A DNA stretch of 64,000 nucleotides from Kineococcus rubinsiae (GCF_011839805.1 NZ_VWPY01000019.1:1-64000), one strand, 5' to 3'; positions 25,240 to 32,722 are shown, counted from the first letter of the stretch. Notes: generated by a model from the letters alone, not told the origin. Numbers and translations: made by a program.

Positions 25240-26591
25240 AGCGTACTAGCCCTTCGACGGTTGTCACGAAGGAAGAGTTGGACGATGCAGCGCACGATCT
25301 GATTGAGCTTGCAAAGGCCCGAGGCATGGAGCTTCGTCGCCTCCCCGGTCGTCGAGTCTTCACAAGCTCACCGAACACTCCTTCTATCGATGAGTTGCTG
25401 AGGGATAACCTTCGCACCGCCCTCGAGGACGAGGTGATAGCTGCCAACCCAACTGCGGACGGAGAGATCGACGGCAACGAACTCGACCATGAGCTGATCA
25501 AGAAGGCCTTGATCGGCCTTCGCTTGTCAGCACTCCGTTCGGTCGCACGCGAGCGGGACCTCCTGGTCTCAGGCAACAGCGAGCAAGTCGCCTCGCGGAT
25601 CGCGCAGGAACTTGGTTGGGACGCTGACGCGATTGCTCGACTTGTGCTCGCTCACGAAGAAGAGCCCACAGCTGAACGGGGGCACATCTCGCGAATCTTC
25701 CCCACACAAGAGACCGTCGATACTGCCCTAGCGGGGGAGCTGCTGGAGCTCGTCTCAGGACGCTATGTCCGCGTCGGCGTCGCTCGTTGGTTCGTGTTCG
25801 AAGAGTTGGCGTTTGATCCCGCCCGCCTCGAAGTTTCCGGAACGTTCCGCTCCTACCGGGCGACGGTCGACGACGTGCGAGGGGAGGCCACCCTGACACC
25901 GGTCCCCAGCCGGCAGTCGGCGCAGGTGGTTGCCGATACGGGGGCGGCGGCCATGGAGGTGCGCGGCCCGGGACTGCAGGCTGCCCGGGCCGCCGCAGGG
26001 GCTGTCCAACTCGTCACAGGCACGGACCTGCGCGGCTATGTGCCACGTGCCGAGCTTGCGGCTGAGGTTGGTAACGGTTTGCACCCTGCTTCCGACTTCA
26101 TACTGGACCTAGTCTCAACGCGATTCGATCAGGTTGGCCTGTTTGACCGGAACATTACTGTCGCGCGGTTTCGAGTCGCGGAAGGCGAGCCTGAGGAGGA
26201 TTCGACCTTCTCTCGTCCAGCCCTCAGAGCTGTCCGTTTCGAGGGCATACACCTGCTTGACTCGATCGCCGCCTGTCGGCTCTTGGCTCACGAGCGTCGA
26301 CCGCTCGTTGAGATTGCCTTGCAGGTGTCGTACAAGTCGAACGAGGATGGTCAGCTAGTTCGGCTTCCTGTGAAAATTGGGGTCGAGACTGATCACGTCC
26401 TCATAGCCACTGGCTACGGAAGCGATCCGCAACTATCGCTTGACGCACACAGAGCGCTTGTGAACGCGGTCAAGGCAGAGATCGCAGAGGGCGTCGCCGA
26501 CGACGACGCGCTCGCGATACTGGTCGCTCGAATCGGCGCCCGCGCTGACGAGATCGATGATCCCGAAACCGCGACCATGCTGACTGACTGA
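25236..26591 (+). CDS. Hypothetical protein with SAP-like segment, cargo cassette gene 3
   Basis: A 451-residue cytoplasmic protein without a recognised family. Residues about 95-125 (LSALRSVARERDLLVSGNSE then QVASRIAQEL) match the pattern of a SAP DNA-binding motif, two helices around a short loop with a Leu-x-x-x-Gly turn. The middle and C-terminal parts look like mixed alpha/beta domains, with a conserved-looking FEGIHLLDSIAACRLL and a final helical stretch. No nuclease, ATPase or peptidase motif was found. GTG at 25236 is chosen because it overlaps the previous stop (GTGA); 25227 is possible. GC content is lower than its surroundings. A nucleic-acid-related or defence role is a guess from the SAP-like motif and position. 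Confidence 0.65.
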   Translation: MKRTSPSTVVTKEELDDAAHDLIELAKARGMELRRLPGRRVFTSSPNTPSIDELLRDNLRTALEDEVIAANPTADGEIDGNELDHELIKKALIGLRLSALRSVARERDLLVSGNSEQVASRIAQELGWDADAIARLVLAHEEEPTAERGHISRIFPTQETVDTALAGELLELVSGRYVRVGVARWFVFEELAFDPARLEVSGTFRSYRATVDDVRGEATLTPVPSRQSAQVVADTGAAAMEVRGPGLQAARAAAGAVQLVTGTDLRGYVPRAELAAEVGNGLHPASDFILDLVSTRFDQVGLFDRNITVARFRVAEGEPEEDSTFSRPALRAVRFEGIHLLDSIAACRLLAHERRPLVEIALQVSYKSNEDGQLVRLPVKIGVETDHVLIATGYGSDPQLSLDAHRALVNAVKAEIAEGVADDDALAILVARIGARADEIDDPETATMLTD

Positions 26592-26623
26592 ACGAAACCT
26601 CTTGAGCTGGACATCCACGGCGA

Positions 26624-26670
26624 GCTGAACCAGCGGTTGACGCGAGCATGCACTCAGCCACTGGTTCAGC
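26624..26670. terminator. Inverted repeat between convergent cargo and element operon
   Basis: GCTGAACCAG (26624-26633) pairs with CTGGTTCAGC (26661-26670), with a 27-base loop. It lies between the 3' ends of the rightward cargo cassette and the leftward early operon, so a bidirectional stop is plausible. The long loop makes this uncertain. Confidence 0.4.
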
Positions 26671-26761
26671 GGTCCGGTCGTCCCATCGGGGCCGTGGCGG
26701 CACCGCTGCCCCACGCCGCCGGGGCGGCAGGTGGAGGCACCGGCGAGCAAGGGCAGAGCGG

Positions 26762-27223
26762 TCAGGTGTAGCGGATCCGCCCGGCTAGCGCAGCCCGCAC
26801 GTCATCGTCGAGGAGCCCGATCCCGCCGCCGATCGGGGAGCCGGGCAGGTAGCGCACCTCGATGCCGCCAGCGTCGAGGACGGACGTCGTGACTCGGCGG
26901 CCGGGCCCGACGCTGACCTCGACCTGCAGGTGCCCGACGCGGCCCCGCTCGGCGATCTGGCGGCCGTCGGTGGCCGCGGGGTCGTAGGGCCCCCACAGGT
27001 GGGTGACGGCCTCGACGGGCTCCCCGTCGGCGTCAAGCTTCGTCGCCGGCGCGCTGACCTGCGCGACGACCGTGCCGGATGGCAGCGCTCCGCCGGGGAA
27101 GCGCAGCGCCCCGAACAGGTTCCCGTCGAGGGTCACGCCGCGGGTGGTCTTGTAGCCGCTGAGGTCACGCACCCATCGCCGATCCGGGGCGGACATGCTG
27201 CGGTCGACTGTGGTCTCGGTCAT
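26762..27223 (-). CDS. Phage head-decoration-like protein
   Basis: A 153-residue protein whose core resembles capsid decoration/stabilisation proteins of actinophages: GVTLDGNLFGALRFPGGALP, SGTVVAQVSAP, LWGPYDPAATDGRQ, a VLDAGGIEVRYLPG strand and a C-terminal DDDVRAALAGRIRY. Such proteins bind the outside of assembled phage heads. It stands alone: no capsid, protease, portal or TerL gene is near. ATG at 27223 follows GAGGAG. A hairpin at 27273-27299 separates it from the upstream genes, so it may have its own promoter. Confidence 0.68.
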   Translation of the reverse strand: MTETTVDRSMSAPDRRWVRDLSGYKTTRGVTLDGNLFGALRFPGGALPSGTVVAQVSAPATKLDADGEPVEAVTHLWGPYDPAATDGRQIAERGRVGHLQVEVSVGPGRRVTTSVLDAGGIEVRYLPGSPIGGGIGLLDDDVRAALAGRIRYT

Positions 27224-27272
27224 GGCTGGACTCCTCGTCTCGTGCTGGTCAGGTAGGGGGCGGCAGGACCCC

Positions 27273-27299
27273 GGTCGGTGCCCATCGCGGGCACCGACC
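27273..27299 (-). terminator. Hairpin between the 312-residue gene and the decoration-like gene
   Basis: An 11-bp perfect stem (GGTCGGTGCCC at 27273-27283, GGGCACCGACC at 27289-27299) with a five-base loop. It is placed to end transcription of the leftward operon before the decoration-like gene. Confidence 0.45.
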
Positions 27300-27432
27300 C
27301 GGGCCCCACCGCGGGGGGTCCGTCGTGCGCAGGGGTGCCGTGGGCCGCGCGGCTCGCACCCCTTCGATCCGGCGCCGGGGACGACATCGCGCTGAGCAAC
27401 CCGGGCCGGTGACGTTGACGCACGACGGCCGA

Positions 27433-28371
27433 TCAGGAGGCGACGACCGGCGGCTGCAGCGCCGACGTCGTCGCGGGCATGGCGTGAGTCTTGCGCGCCT
27501 CGACCTCGCGGCGGGCGTACTCCGCCTCACGGCGACGGGCCTCGCGCGGGTCGTCGACGATGCTCCGCAGCGGCGGGCGACCAGCGTCGGCGAGCTCGGC
27601 GACCGACGGGCACCAGTCCGGGCGCACCCCCGCCAGGACGAGCCGATCGAGGTCGCTGCCCTCCACCGGGCCGCCGACGGGGCGGTCGAACAGCCCCGCC
27701 CGCTCCCACTCCCCGAACTGCCAGTTGTCGACGCGGACCACGACGAGGTCGCGGTGCAGCTGGCGCACCTTGCGCAGCCGCGCGGCGACCTCCCGGGCAC
27801 CGTGCATGGCCTCACGCCCGGCGACGTCGTCGAGCTCGACGAACAGCTCCGAGCGTCGCGGGTCGCGGTCCTCGAGCGCCTCGAGCAGCGGCTGCCAGTC
27901 CCGGTTCAGCGCCTCGAGCAGCGGCGCGACGGCCGTGGCGATCATCTCGTCGACGCTGCCGCTGACCTCAAGGGTCACGGCGCTTCCGGTGCCCTCCACG
28001 AACCCCTCGAGGGCGGCCGTCACGCTCTCCTCGGCCAGGTCCTCGAGGCGCGCCTGCCGCAGCGCCTCGACGTCGTCGTGGTCGAGGTCCTGCCCGACGT
28101 CCAGCTGCTCCCGCAGCCGCTGCTGCACCGTCCGCAGCGCCGTCGGGAACCGGTCGGGCACCTCCTGGCGGTGCGCCCGCAGCGACCGCAGCGCCGCCCG
28201 GTGCGAGGCCAGCACCTGCGCGACCTCCGGGGGCGGATCGGCGATCAGCCCCGCGTCGATCGCCTCGACCACCTTGCGCGCGGCCAGGCTTGGCAGCAGC
28301 GCTGGCGGCAGCCCGGCCTGCAGCTCCTTCGTGCTCACCTGCGGCGTCGAGACGCTCCTCACGGCCCTCAC
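27433..28371 (-). CDS. Hypothetical protein of the element's late-like operon, 312 aa
   Basis: A mostly helical, charged protein with no recognised family. It has an N-terminal segment (LPPALLPSLAARKVVEAIDAG), a long helical middle (RTVQQRLREQLDVGQDLDHD) and a globular-looking C-terminal third (RDLVVVRVDNWQFGEWERAG, then AGVRPDWCPSVAEL), ending in a basic helix. Its place directly after the TerS-like genes is where satellites and phages often encode scaffold- or capsid-modifying proteins, but there is no sequence proof. GTG at 28371 overlaps the upstream stop by four bases. Confidence 0.6.
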   Translation of the reverse strand: MRAVRSVSTPQVSTKELQAGLPPALLPSLAARKVVEAIDAGLIADPPPEVAQVLASHRAALRSLRAHRQEVPDRFPTALRTVQQRLREQLDVGQDLDHDDVEALRQARLEDLAEESVTAALEGFVEGTGSAVTLEVSGSVDEMIATAVAPLLEALNRDWQPLLEALEDRDPRRSELFVELDDVAGREAMHGAREVAARLRKVRQLHRDLVVVRVDNWQFGEWERAGLFDRPVGGPVEGSDLDRLVLAGVRPDWCPSVAELADAGRPPLRSIVDDPREARRREAEYARREVEARKTHAMPATTSALQPPVVAS

Positions 28372-28745
28372 CGCCCCGCCCGCATCCGGGCCAGCGACCG
28401 GGCGACCGCGTCGTCCGCCGGCGCCACCTCAGCCGGGGCCGGGTCGGGCAGCCCGAGACCGCGCCGCATCCTCCCCGCCGCGGCAGCCGTCGCCACCTCG
28501 AGCGCAGCCGCCTGCTCAGCGACCTCCTGCTGCTCCGTCATGGTCGTGTCTCCCTCTGTCCGTTGACGTTCGATCTGTGCCACCAGCGCCGCAGCCAGCG
28601 GCGCCGCGACCTCCCGCAGCGCCGCGGCCTCCCGCCCGGCGCGCTCTCGCGCCAGCACCGCGGCCGCCTCCTGACCACGCCTCGCCGCCTGGCGCCGCTG
28701 CTCTTCGAGCACGGCCCGCGGCGGCCCGAAGCTGATCCCGCTCAC
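28368..28745 (-). CDS. Hypothetical Ala/Glu-rich helical protein, 125 aa
   Basis: A small, almost entirely helical protein (RAVLEEQRRQAARRGQEAAA, VAEQAAALEVATAAAAGRM) with likely coiled-coil character. No family was recognised. It overlaps genes on both sides by four bases (GTGA), so it is part of the continuous leftward operon. GTG at 28745 is chosen because it overlaps the stop of the upstream TerS-like gene. Confidence 0.55.
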   Translation of the reverse strand: MSGISFGPPRAVLEEQRRQAARRGQEAAAVLARERAGREAAALREVAAPLAAALVAQIERQRTEGDTTMTEQQEVAEQAAALEVATAAAAGRMRRGLGLPDPAPAEVAPADDAVARSLARMRAGR

Positions 28746-29080
28746 GAGCTCCTCCCCTCTGCCGACGCCGAGGCGTCGGCGGTCTCCACCCGCACCGGCG
28801 GCACGGGTGCGCGGTCGACGTCGTCGGTCAGCAGCGCGCCGAGGACCTCCGAAGGCAGGTCGCCGAACAGCCCGAGCGACACCTCGAGGCGCCGACGCCG
28901 CTGCCGCTGCGGGCCCGTGACCGACCGCCTCGAGCGCCACACCGCGACCTGCGCCACCGCCGACCGGTCCTGCCGCGTCCACCCCGCGGCCGCCGGGGCA
29001 CCCCACAGCAGCCGCCACTCGAGCTGCGCCTCGACGTCGAGATTCGGCGGGATCGCCCGCAGCCCCGCCCGCCGGCTCAC
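28742..29080 (-). CDS. Second TerS-like protein (truncated relative of its neighbour)
   Basis: A 112-residue protein. Residues 18-55 (LEWRLLWGAPAAAGWTRQDR, then SAVAQVAVWRS) match the W-x-x-LW-x-x-P-x-A-x-x-W-T-x-x-D pattern of the upstream gene and of actinophage small terminases of the P27-like group. The rest is a basic stretch (QRQRRRRLEVSLGLFGDLP) and an acidic tail. The two genes look like diverged tandem copies. GTG at 29080 overlaps the upstream stop by four bases. Confidence 0.5.
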   Translation of the reverse strand: MSRRAGLRAIPPNLDVEAQLEWRLLWGAPAAAGWTRQDRSAVAQVAVWRSRRSVTGPQRQRRRRLEVSLGLFGDLPSEVLGALLTDDVDRAPVPPVRVETADASASAEGRSS

Positions 29081-29568
29081 GCCCGAGCCCCCGCACGACG
29101 CAGCGCACGACGACCCGCGGCCGTCAGCTGCCCGAACTGCTCGAGCAGCACCCCACTCGTGTTCCACACCACGACCCCCGCCGCGGGCTCGTCGACGAAC
29201 GCCGACACGACGTCGGCCGCGACCGTCGAGCCGGGTGTGAACAGGTCGCCCTGCACCGCGACCCCGGCGTGCCGACGAGCGATCGGCGTCAGCAGGAGAC
29301 GGCTCTCGAGCTGCCCCTGCACCATCGCGTTGCGGGTGCCCGGACGGTTCCCGGCGGCGTACATCGCCGCCAGGCGCGCGACCTGCTCATGCTCCGACGC
29401 GGTCCACGCCTCCGCCGACGGCAGCTCCCACAGCCGGTGCCACTGCTCGAGCCCGGCCGGGTCGTCGGTCAGCCACGCAGGCGGCGCCGGGACCGGTGCA
29501 GAGCGCCCGGTCAGCACCCGACGAGCAGCCACGACAGAGGCCCGGTTCGGCGACGGCACCCTCAGCAC
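29077..29568 (-). CDS. Small terminase (TerS)-like protein
   Basis: A 163-residue protein. The block PAPPAWLTDDPAGLEQWHRL then WELPSAEAWTASEHEQVARL matches the typical N-terminal part of P27-like small terminases of actinophages, which recognise pac or cos DNA before packaging. In PICI satellites a satellite-specific TerS redirects the helper phage's TerL to satellite DNA. No TerL gene follows, which fits a satellite better than a prophage remnant. The C-terminus (LLEQFGQLTAAGRRALRRAG) is basic. GTG at 29568. Family assignment is by pattern only. Confidence 0.6.
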   Translation of the reverse strand: MLRVPSPNRASVVAARRVLTGRSAPVPAPPAWLTDDPAGLEQWHRLWELPSAEAWTASEHEQVARLAAMYAAGNRPGTRNAMVQGQLESRLLLTPIARRHAGVAVQGDLFTPGSTVAADVVSAFVDEPAAGVVVWNTSGVLLEQFGQLTAAGRRALRRAGARA

Positions 29569-29801
29569 CCCCCGAACAGGGGCCCACGGGCCGCCACGAG
29601 CCGGGAGCCCCCTGGGGGGGTCCTACGGGCACGCGACGCACGCGGGACAACCCTCACGGTCGCCTGTCCCCTTCTAGGCGATCTTGTGGCCCCCACCCCC
29701 CTCGGCCTGCTGCGCAACGGGCCTCGCGTCGCGTCGTGTGAGGCCTCGTCGTGCAGGTCCTCGTCGCCGTCGAGCTCGACCACGCGTCGGCCTGTGCTCA
29801 C
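29562..29801 (-). CDS. Possible small ORF in the element operon
   Basis: A 79-residue frame whose GTG start overlaps the upstream stop by four bases, as in the rest of this operon. The first 30 residues (RRVVELDGDEDLHDEASHDA) look coding, but the second half is Arg/Pro-rich as in out-of-frame GC-rich DNA. It fills an otherwise empty 230-base gap. It could be non-coding. Confidence 0.25.
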   Translation of the reverse strand: MSTGRRVVELDGDEDLHDEASHDATRGPLRSRPRGVGATRSPRRGQATVRVVPRASRARRTPPGGSRLVAARGPLFGGC

Positions 29802-30205
29802 GCGCTGGCCTCCGCTCGGGCTCGGCGGGGTCGGCGCTCGAGGGTGGCGAGGTCGGTGGCCGCGGTGCGCAGGAGGTGCGTGGCCTCGAGGACGCGGCGC
29901 ACGAACGCGGGCCAGTCGGTGTGGCGGTACCAGTCGCGTTCGGACAGCACGAGGGTCCACACGAGCAGGGCTGTGCTGGTGCGGGCCGCCTCGATGGGGA
30001 AGCGGTAGCCGGCGGCCTTGGGCAGCGGGTTGCAGCGGCGGTGGTGCGCAGCCCACCTGGCGGGCTCTGAGCGGCTGCCGTGGCGGTGTGCGTGCACCTC
30101 GGCGTAGGCGACGTGCAGGTCCCCGGCGAGGTCGCTGATCAGTCGGGCGCACCCGTCGCAGCGGTAGGTCAGCACGGGCCCTGGGGCGCTAGTGGTGGTG
30201 GGCAT
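29798..30205 (-). CDS. Hypothetical zinc-finger-like protein of the element
   Basis: A 135-residue protein. A Cys/His set in the N-terminal half (YRCDGCARL, then a His-rich HAHRHG and AHHRRCNPL) could bind zinc. The second half is helical (TSTALLVWTLVLSERDWYRH, FVRRVLEATHLLRTAATDLA). No family was recognised; similar small proteins occur in actinobacterial integrated elements. ATG at 30205 has GAGAGGA six bases upstream. It lies directly after the iteron array, so the array may double as its promoter region. Confidence 0.65.
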   Translation of the reverse strand: MPTTTSAPGPVLTYRCDGCARLISDLAGDLHVAYAEVHAHRHGSRSEPARWAAHHRRCNPLPKAAGYRFPIEAARTSTALLVWTLVLSERDWYRHTDWPAFVRRVLEATHLLRTAATDLATLERRPRRARAEASA

Positions 30206-30280
30206 TGTCGGTCCTCTCGGGTCGGGCGACCGGTCCCCCGGGAGTGGTGGGGAGCGGTGGGATCGCTGGGAGTGGCGGGT

Positions 30281-30402
30281 CAGGTGACGGGTCGGAGGCC
30301 CCGACCTGTCACCTGGACCTGTCACCTGGACGTGTCACGTAAGTAGGTGAGGTGACGCGATGACGCGTCACCTGTCACATGACGCGTCACCTGTCAGGTG
30401 AC
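30281..30402. other. Iteron array, probable replication origin of the element
   Basis: Nine copies of GTCACCTG or close variants occur in 122 bases, in both orientations: forward at 30308, 30321, 30334 (variant), 30367, 30374 (variant) and 30386; reverse at 30281, 30350 (7 of 8) and 30395. A 17-base unit, TGACGCGTCACCTGTCA, repeats exactly at 30361-30377 and 30380-30396. The array spans the 3' end of the RepA-like ATPase gene. In SaPI-type satellites iterons also flank the rep gene. It is the only such array in the window. Confidence 0.7.
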
Positions 30403-31529
30403 GGGTCGGGGGGCTCGGCCACGACGCTCCACAGCGACTCCCGGCCGCTGTCGAGACGGTCGACGAGCCCGCGCCGGGCGAGGTCGTTCAGGTGCGTCGA
30501 GCACGTCCCGCGGGCCAGCCCGTGCCCGTGCTTCTCGGCGATCAGGTCGACGAGCTCCCGGATCGTGCCGGGGTGCCCGAGGCGACGGACGGCGTCGAGC
30601 AGCTTCTCGGCGGCCGGGTGCAGGTCCGAGCGCTCGTCCTCGACGGCCGCGGGCTCGTCCTGGACGACGTCGACGGCGTAGACGAGCGGGCTGTCGAGGT
30701 CGTCAGGGTCGACGGCGTACACCGTGCGCCGGACGCGGAGCGTCAGGTCGGGCACCTCTCCGCCGGTGACGTGCAGGTCGCTGACGACCGTTGTGGCGAA
30801 GGTCTCGGGGTCGGTGCGGCGGGAGACGATCGCGGCCGCGAGCAGCACCCGGCCCCACTCCGCCGGGCCGGCGCCGGTGAACCGGGCGGCGCCATGCAGG
30901 TCGCGCTGGCGGTTGAAGTGGGTCACGACGAGCAGCGCGGCGCCGACTGCGTCGCACAGCCGCTGCGGTGTCTGTAGGACCGCGCCCATCGCGTAGAGGT
31001 CCTTCGCGTCCGCGCCGGCGGCGGACAGGTACAGCGGATCCAGGACGACCAAGCGCGGGCGCAGGGCCTGCAGCTGCTCGGCGAGCTGCGCCATGTGCCC
31101 GACGTCGTTCAGGTGCGGGGCGCGGGTGGTGATGACGATCGGCAGGGTGTCGGCGGTGATGCCGCGGGCGGTGGCGATCGCGCGCAGCCGACGCACGACG
31201 TTGCCCTCGCCGCCTTCACCGGCCAGGACTAGCACGGGGCCCGGGTCGTCGACGTCGAAGCGCCCGAGCCACGGGGTGCCGGAGGCCACGGACACGGCCA
31301 GGTCGAAGGCGTTCCACGTCTTGCCGGCCTTCGGCTCAGCACCGAGCACGCCGTAGGCCGCGGCCGGCCACACGGAGCGGATCAGGTAGCGGCGGGGTCC
31401 GGCGGCGTCGACGCGGACGCACAGGTCGGCGAGGGTGTCGAAGCGCAGGAGGTCGGCGCTGCGTTGCTGCTCGGCTGGCTCGTCCCACGGGGGCGGCACG
31501 GCGCCGTCGTAGGCCTCGACGGTCGTCAT
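30387..31529 (-). CDS. RepA-like AAA ATPase, probable replication helicase
   Basis: A 380-residue RecA-fold ATPase of the AAA_25/RepA type. Walker A is GAEPKAGKTW (Lys70), Walker B is PRLVVLDPLYL, and the sensor motif is LLVVTHFNRQRD. The region GEGGEGNVVRRL is typical of plasmid and phage RepA hexameric helicases. A C-terminal winged-helix segment (about 320-375; GTIRELVDLIAEKHGHGLAR) may bind DNA. It probably opens the adjacent iteron origin. ATG at 31529 overlaps the upstream stop (ATGA). Role is inferred from motifs and context. Confidence 0.78.
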   Translation of the reverse strand: MTTVEAYDGAVPPPWDEPAEQQRSADLLRFDTLADLCVRVDAAGPRRYLIRSVWPAAAYGVLGAEPKAGKTWNAFDLAVSVASGTPWLGRFDVDDPGPVLVLAGEGGEGNVVRRLRAIATARGITADTLPIVITTRAPHLNDVGHMAQLAEQLQALRPRLVVLDPLYLSAAGADAKDLYAMGAVLQTPQRLCDAVGAALLVVTHFNRQRDLHGAARFTGAGPAEWGRVLLAAAIVSRRTDPETFATTVVSDLHVTGGEVPDLTLRVRRTVYAVDPDDLDSPLVYAVDVVQDEPAAVEDERSDLHPAAEKLLDAVRRLGHPGTIRELVDLIAEKHGHGLARGTCSTHLNDLARRGLVDRLDSGRESLWSVVAEPPDPSPDR

Positions 31530-31837
31530 CGGGTGGCCTTCCACGCCCGCAGTGCAGGCTCGAGGACGTCGTTCGTGGCGGGGCAGCCGTCCTCGTGCTC
31601 GACACGCACCGTGGTGAAGGTGCCGCCACGACGGGCGGCCTGGCGGCGCTGGGCACGGTTCGGCATGACGAGCACCGCCCCGCAGCGGCAGCGGCCGGTG
31701 GTGGCGGTGATGCGCCGGCGGGCGATGCCCTCGCGCAGGACCTCGGGTGCGTCGTCGGGAACGTCGGGCAGGACGAGCAGCCCCTGCTCGTCGTCGACGG
31801 TGGCGGGGTGCGCGGTGTGCCGCAGGTGCCCGTTCAC
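31526..31837 (-). CDS. Hypothetical small protein with Cys motif, 103 aa
   Basis: A 103-residue basic protein. It has a short Cys pair (GRCRCGAVLVMPN) followed by RAQRRQAARRGG and another Cys in HEDGCPATND, which could form a small zinc site. The N-terminal half is acidic. No family was recognised. It is coupled at both ends by 4-base overlaps: GTGA with the upstream small ORF and ATGA with the ATPase. Confidence 0.6.
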   Translation of the reverse strand: MNGHLRHTAHPATVDDEQGLLVLPDVPDDAPEVLREGIARRRITATTGRCRCGAVLVMPNRAQRRQAARRGGTFTTVRVEHEDGCPATNDVLEPALRAWKATR

Positions 31838-31962
31838 GACGGGTCCTCGTCGGGGGTCCGCAGGACGTAGATCGCGTAGAGCCCGGCCTCGCCGGGCAGG
31901 TCGTGGACCTCAAGGCGGGCGGCGTCGAGGAGGTCCTCGGGCGTGAGGCGGGCGAGGGTCAC
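31834..31962 (-). CDS. 42-residue small ORF in the element's early operon
   Basis: A very short gene bracketed by 4-base GTGA overlaps on both sides, which strongly supports real translation. The peptide is acidic and regular (ARLTPEDLLDAARLEVHD, then LPGEAGLYAIYVLRTPD). No family is recognised. Its start is GTG at 31962. Confidence 0.6.
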   Translation of the reverse strand: MTLARLTPEDLLDAARLEVHDLPGEAGLYAIYVLRTPDEDPS

Positions 31963-32273
31963 CGGGGCGTCCCCCAGCCGCCGAGGGCCTCGACGAGCTG
32001 GTCGCGACGGTGCCAGTCCTGGCGGACGGCCTGTGCTCGTGCGGGGCGGCCGCGGCGTTCCTCGAGGACGTCGCGCGGGGGGACACCGGCGACGCGGCGG
32101 GCGACGTCAGCCCCGCAGGCGGCGGCTGCGCGGCGGTCGGCCTCGACGTCGGCGCGCTCGTCGTGGGCGCCCTCAAGGTAGCCCGCCTCCCAACCCCGCA
32201 GCCACAGCCACAACTCCCGCGGGTTCAACCGGGCCAGGTCGAGCACAGGCCGCGCGGTGGAGTTCGTGGTCAT
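31959..32273 (-). CDS. Hypothetical protein of the element's early operon, 104 aa
   Basis: A 104-residue, charged helical protein (DLARLNPRELWLWLRGWEAG, then YLEGAHDERADVEADRRAAA). The RELWLWLRGWEAGYLEG block recurs in small proteins of actinobacterial phage-like islands but has no known function. ATG at 32273 has GAGAGG six bases upstream. It follows the excisionase-like gene by about 40 bases and overlaps the next small ORF by four. Confidence 0.6.
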   Translation of the reverse strand: MTTNSTARPVLDLARLNPRELWLWLRGWEAGYLEGAHDERADVEADRRAAAACGADVARRVAGVPPRDVLEERRGRPARAQAVRQDWHRRDQLVEALGGWGTPR

Positions 32274-32314
32274 TCGGTGCCTCTCGGGTCGCTTCAGAGT
32301 TCGGAGGACCGCCC

Positions 32315-32605
32315 TCACGGCGTGCCCCGCTTCGCGAACCTCGACCCGCTGTTGCGCTCGGCCACAGTGGGTCGTTCAGGACGCCTAGGGATCGACGCGT
32401 CGTCCGCCGCCTGCGCCTCGAGCTGCGCCACGTACTCACGCAGGGCCGCAACGGGGATGCGACGCAGCCGCCCGATCTTCACCGACCGAAGCTGCCCAGC
32501 TCCGAGTACGCGGAACATCTGCGACCTGCTGATCCCCAGCCGTTCGCCCGCCTCTTCGATGTCCAACAGCAACGCAGTACTGCCAGTCGATCCGCCGTCG
32601 TCCAC
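32315..32605 (-). CDS. AlpA/MerR-like helix-turn-helix protein, probable excisionase
   Basis: A 96-residue DNA-binding protein. The HTH (LLDIEEAGERLGISRSQMFR, then VLGAGQLRSVKIGRLRRIP) matches the excisionase/AlpA family, with the wing ending in IPVAALREYVAQLE. Such proteins bend att DNA for excision and often start the lytic-like operon. GTG at 32605 with AAGGGGG upstream. It is the first gene of the leftward operon and divergent from the XRE repressor, the standard switch layout of phages and satellites. Confidence 0.8.
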   Translation of the reverse strand: MDDGGSTGSTALLLDIEEAGERLGISRSQMFRVLGAGQLRSVKIGRLRRIPVAALREYVAQLEAQAADDASIPRRPERPTVAERNSGSRFAKRGTP

Positions 32606-32722
32606 GCTTACCCCCTTCAGGGACTCACTGAGCGTTCCTTGAGCTCGCTGAGAGTCAAGGGCATCGCCCGCTCAGGTGTCAAGCACTGGCGAAGCAGTTC
32701 CTGAGGCGGCTACGGTGTCAAC
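32606..32722. promoter_or_regulatory. Divergent switch region between excisionase-like and XRE genes
   Basis: This 117-base region carries promoters for both arms. A -10 box TACGGT (32711-32716) sits six bases before the XRE GTG at 32723, so that transcript is probably leaderless. Several related short elements (ACTGAGCG, CGCTGAGAG, GCTCAGG, CCTGAGG) lie between 32625 and 32705 and could be repressor half-sites. A TTGACT -35-like box is on the minus strand near 32657. Confidence 0.5.

Noticed and set aside
30281-30402. CRISPR array
   Set aside because: The repeats are 8-17 bases, occur in both orientations and have no uniform spacers or cas genes. They fit an iteron origin.
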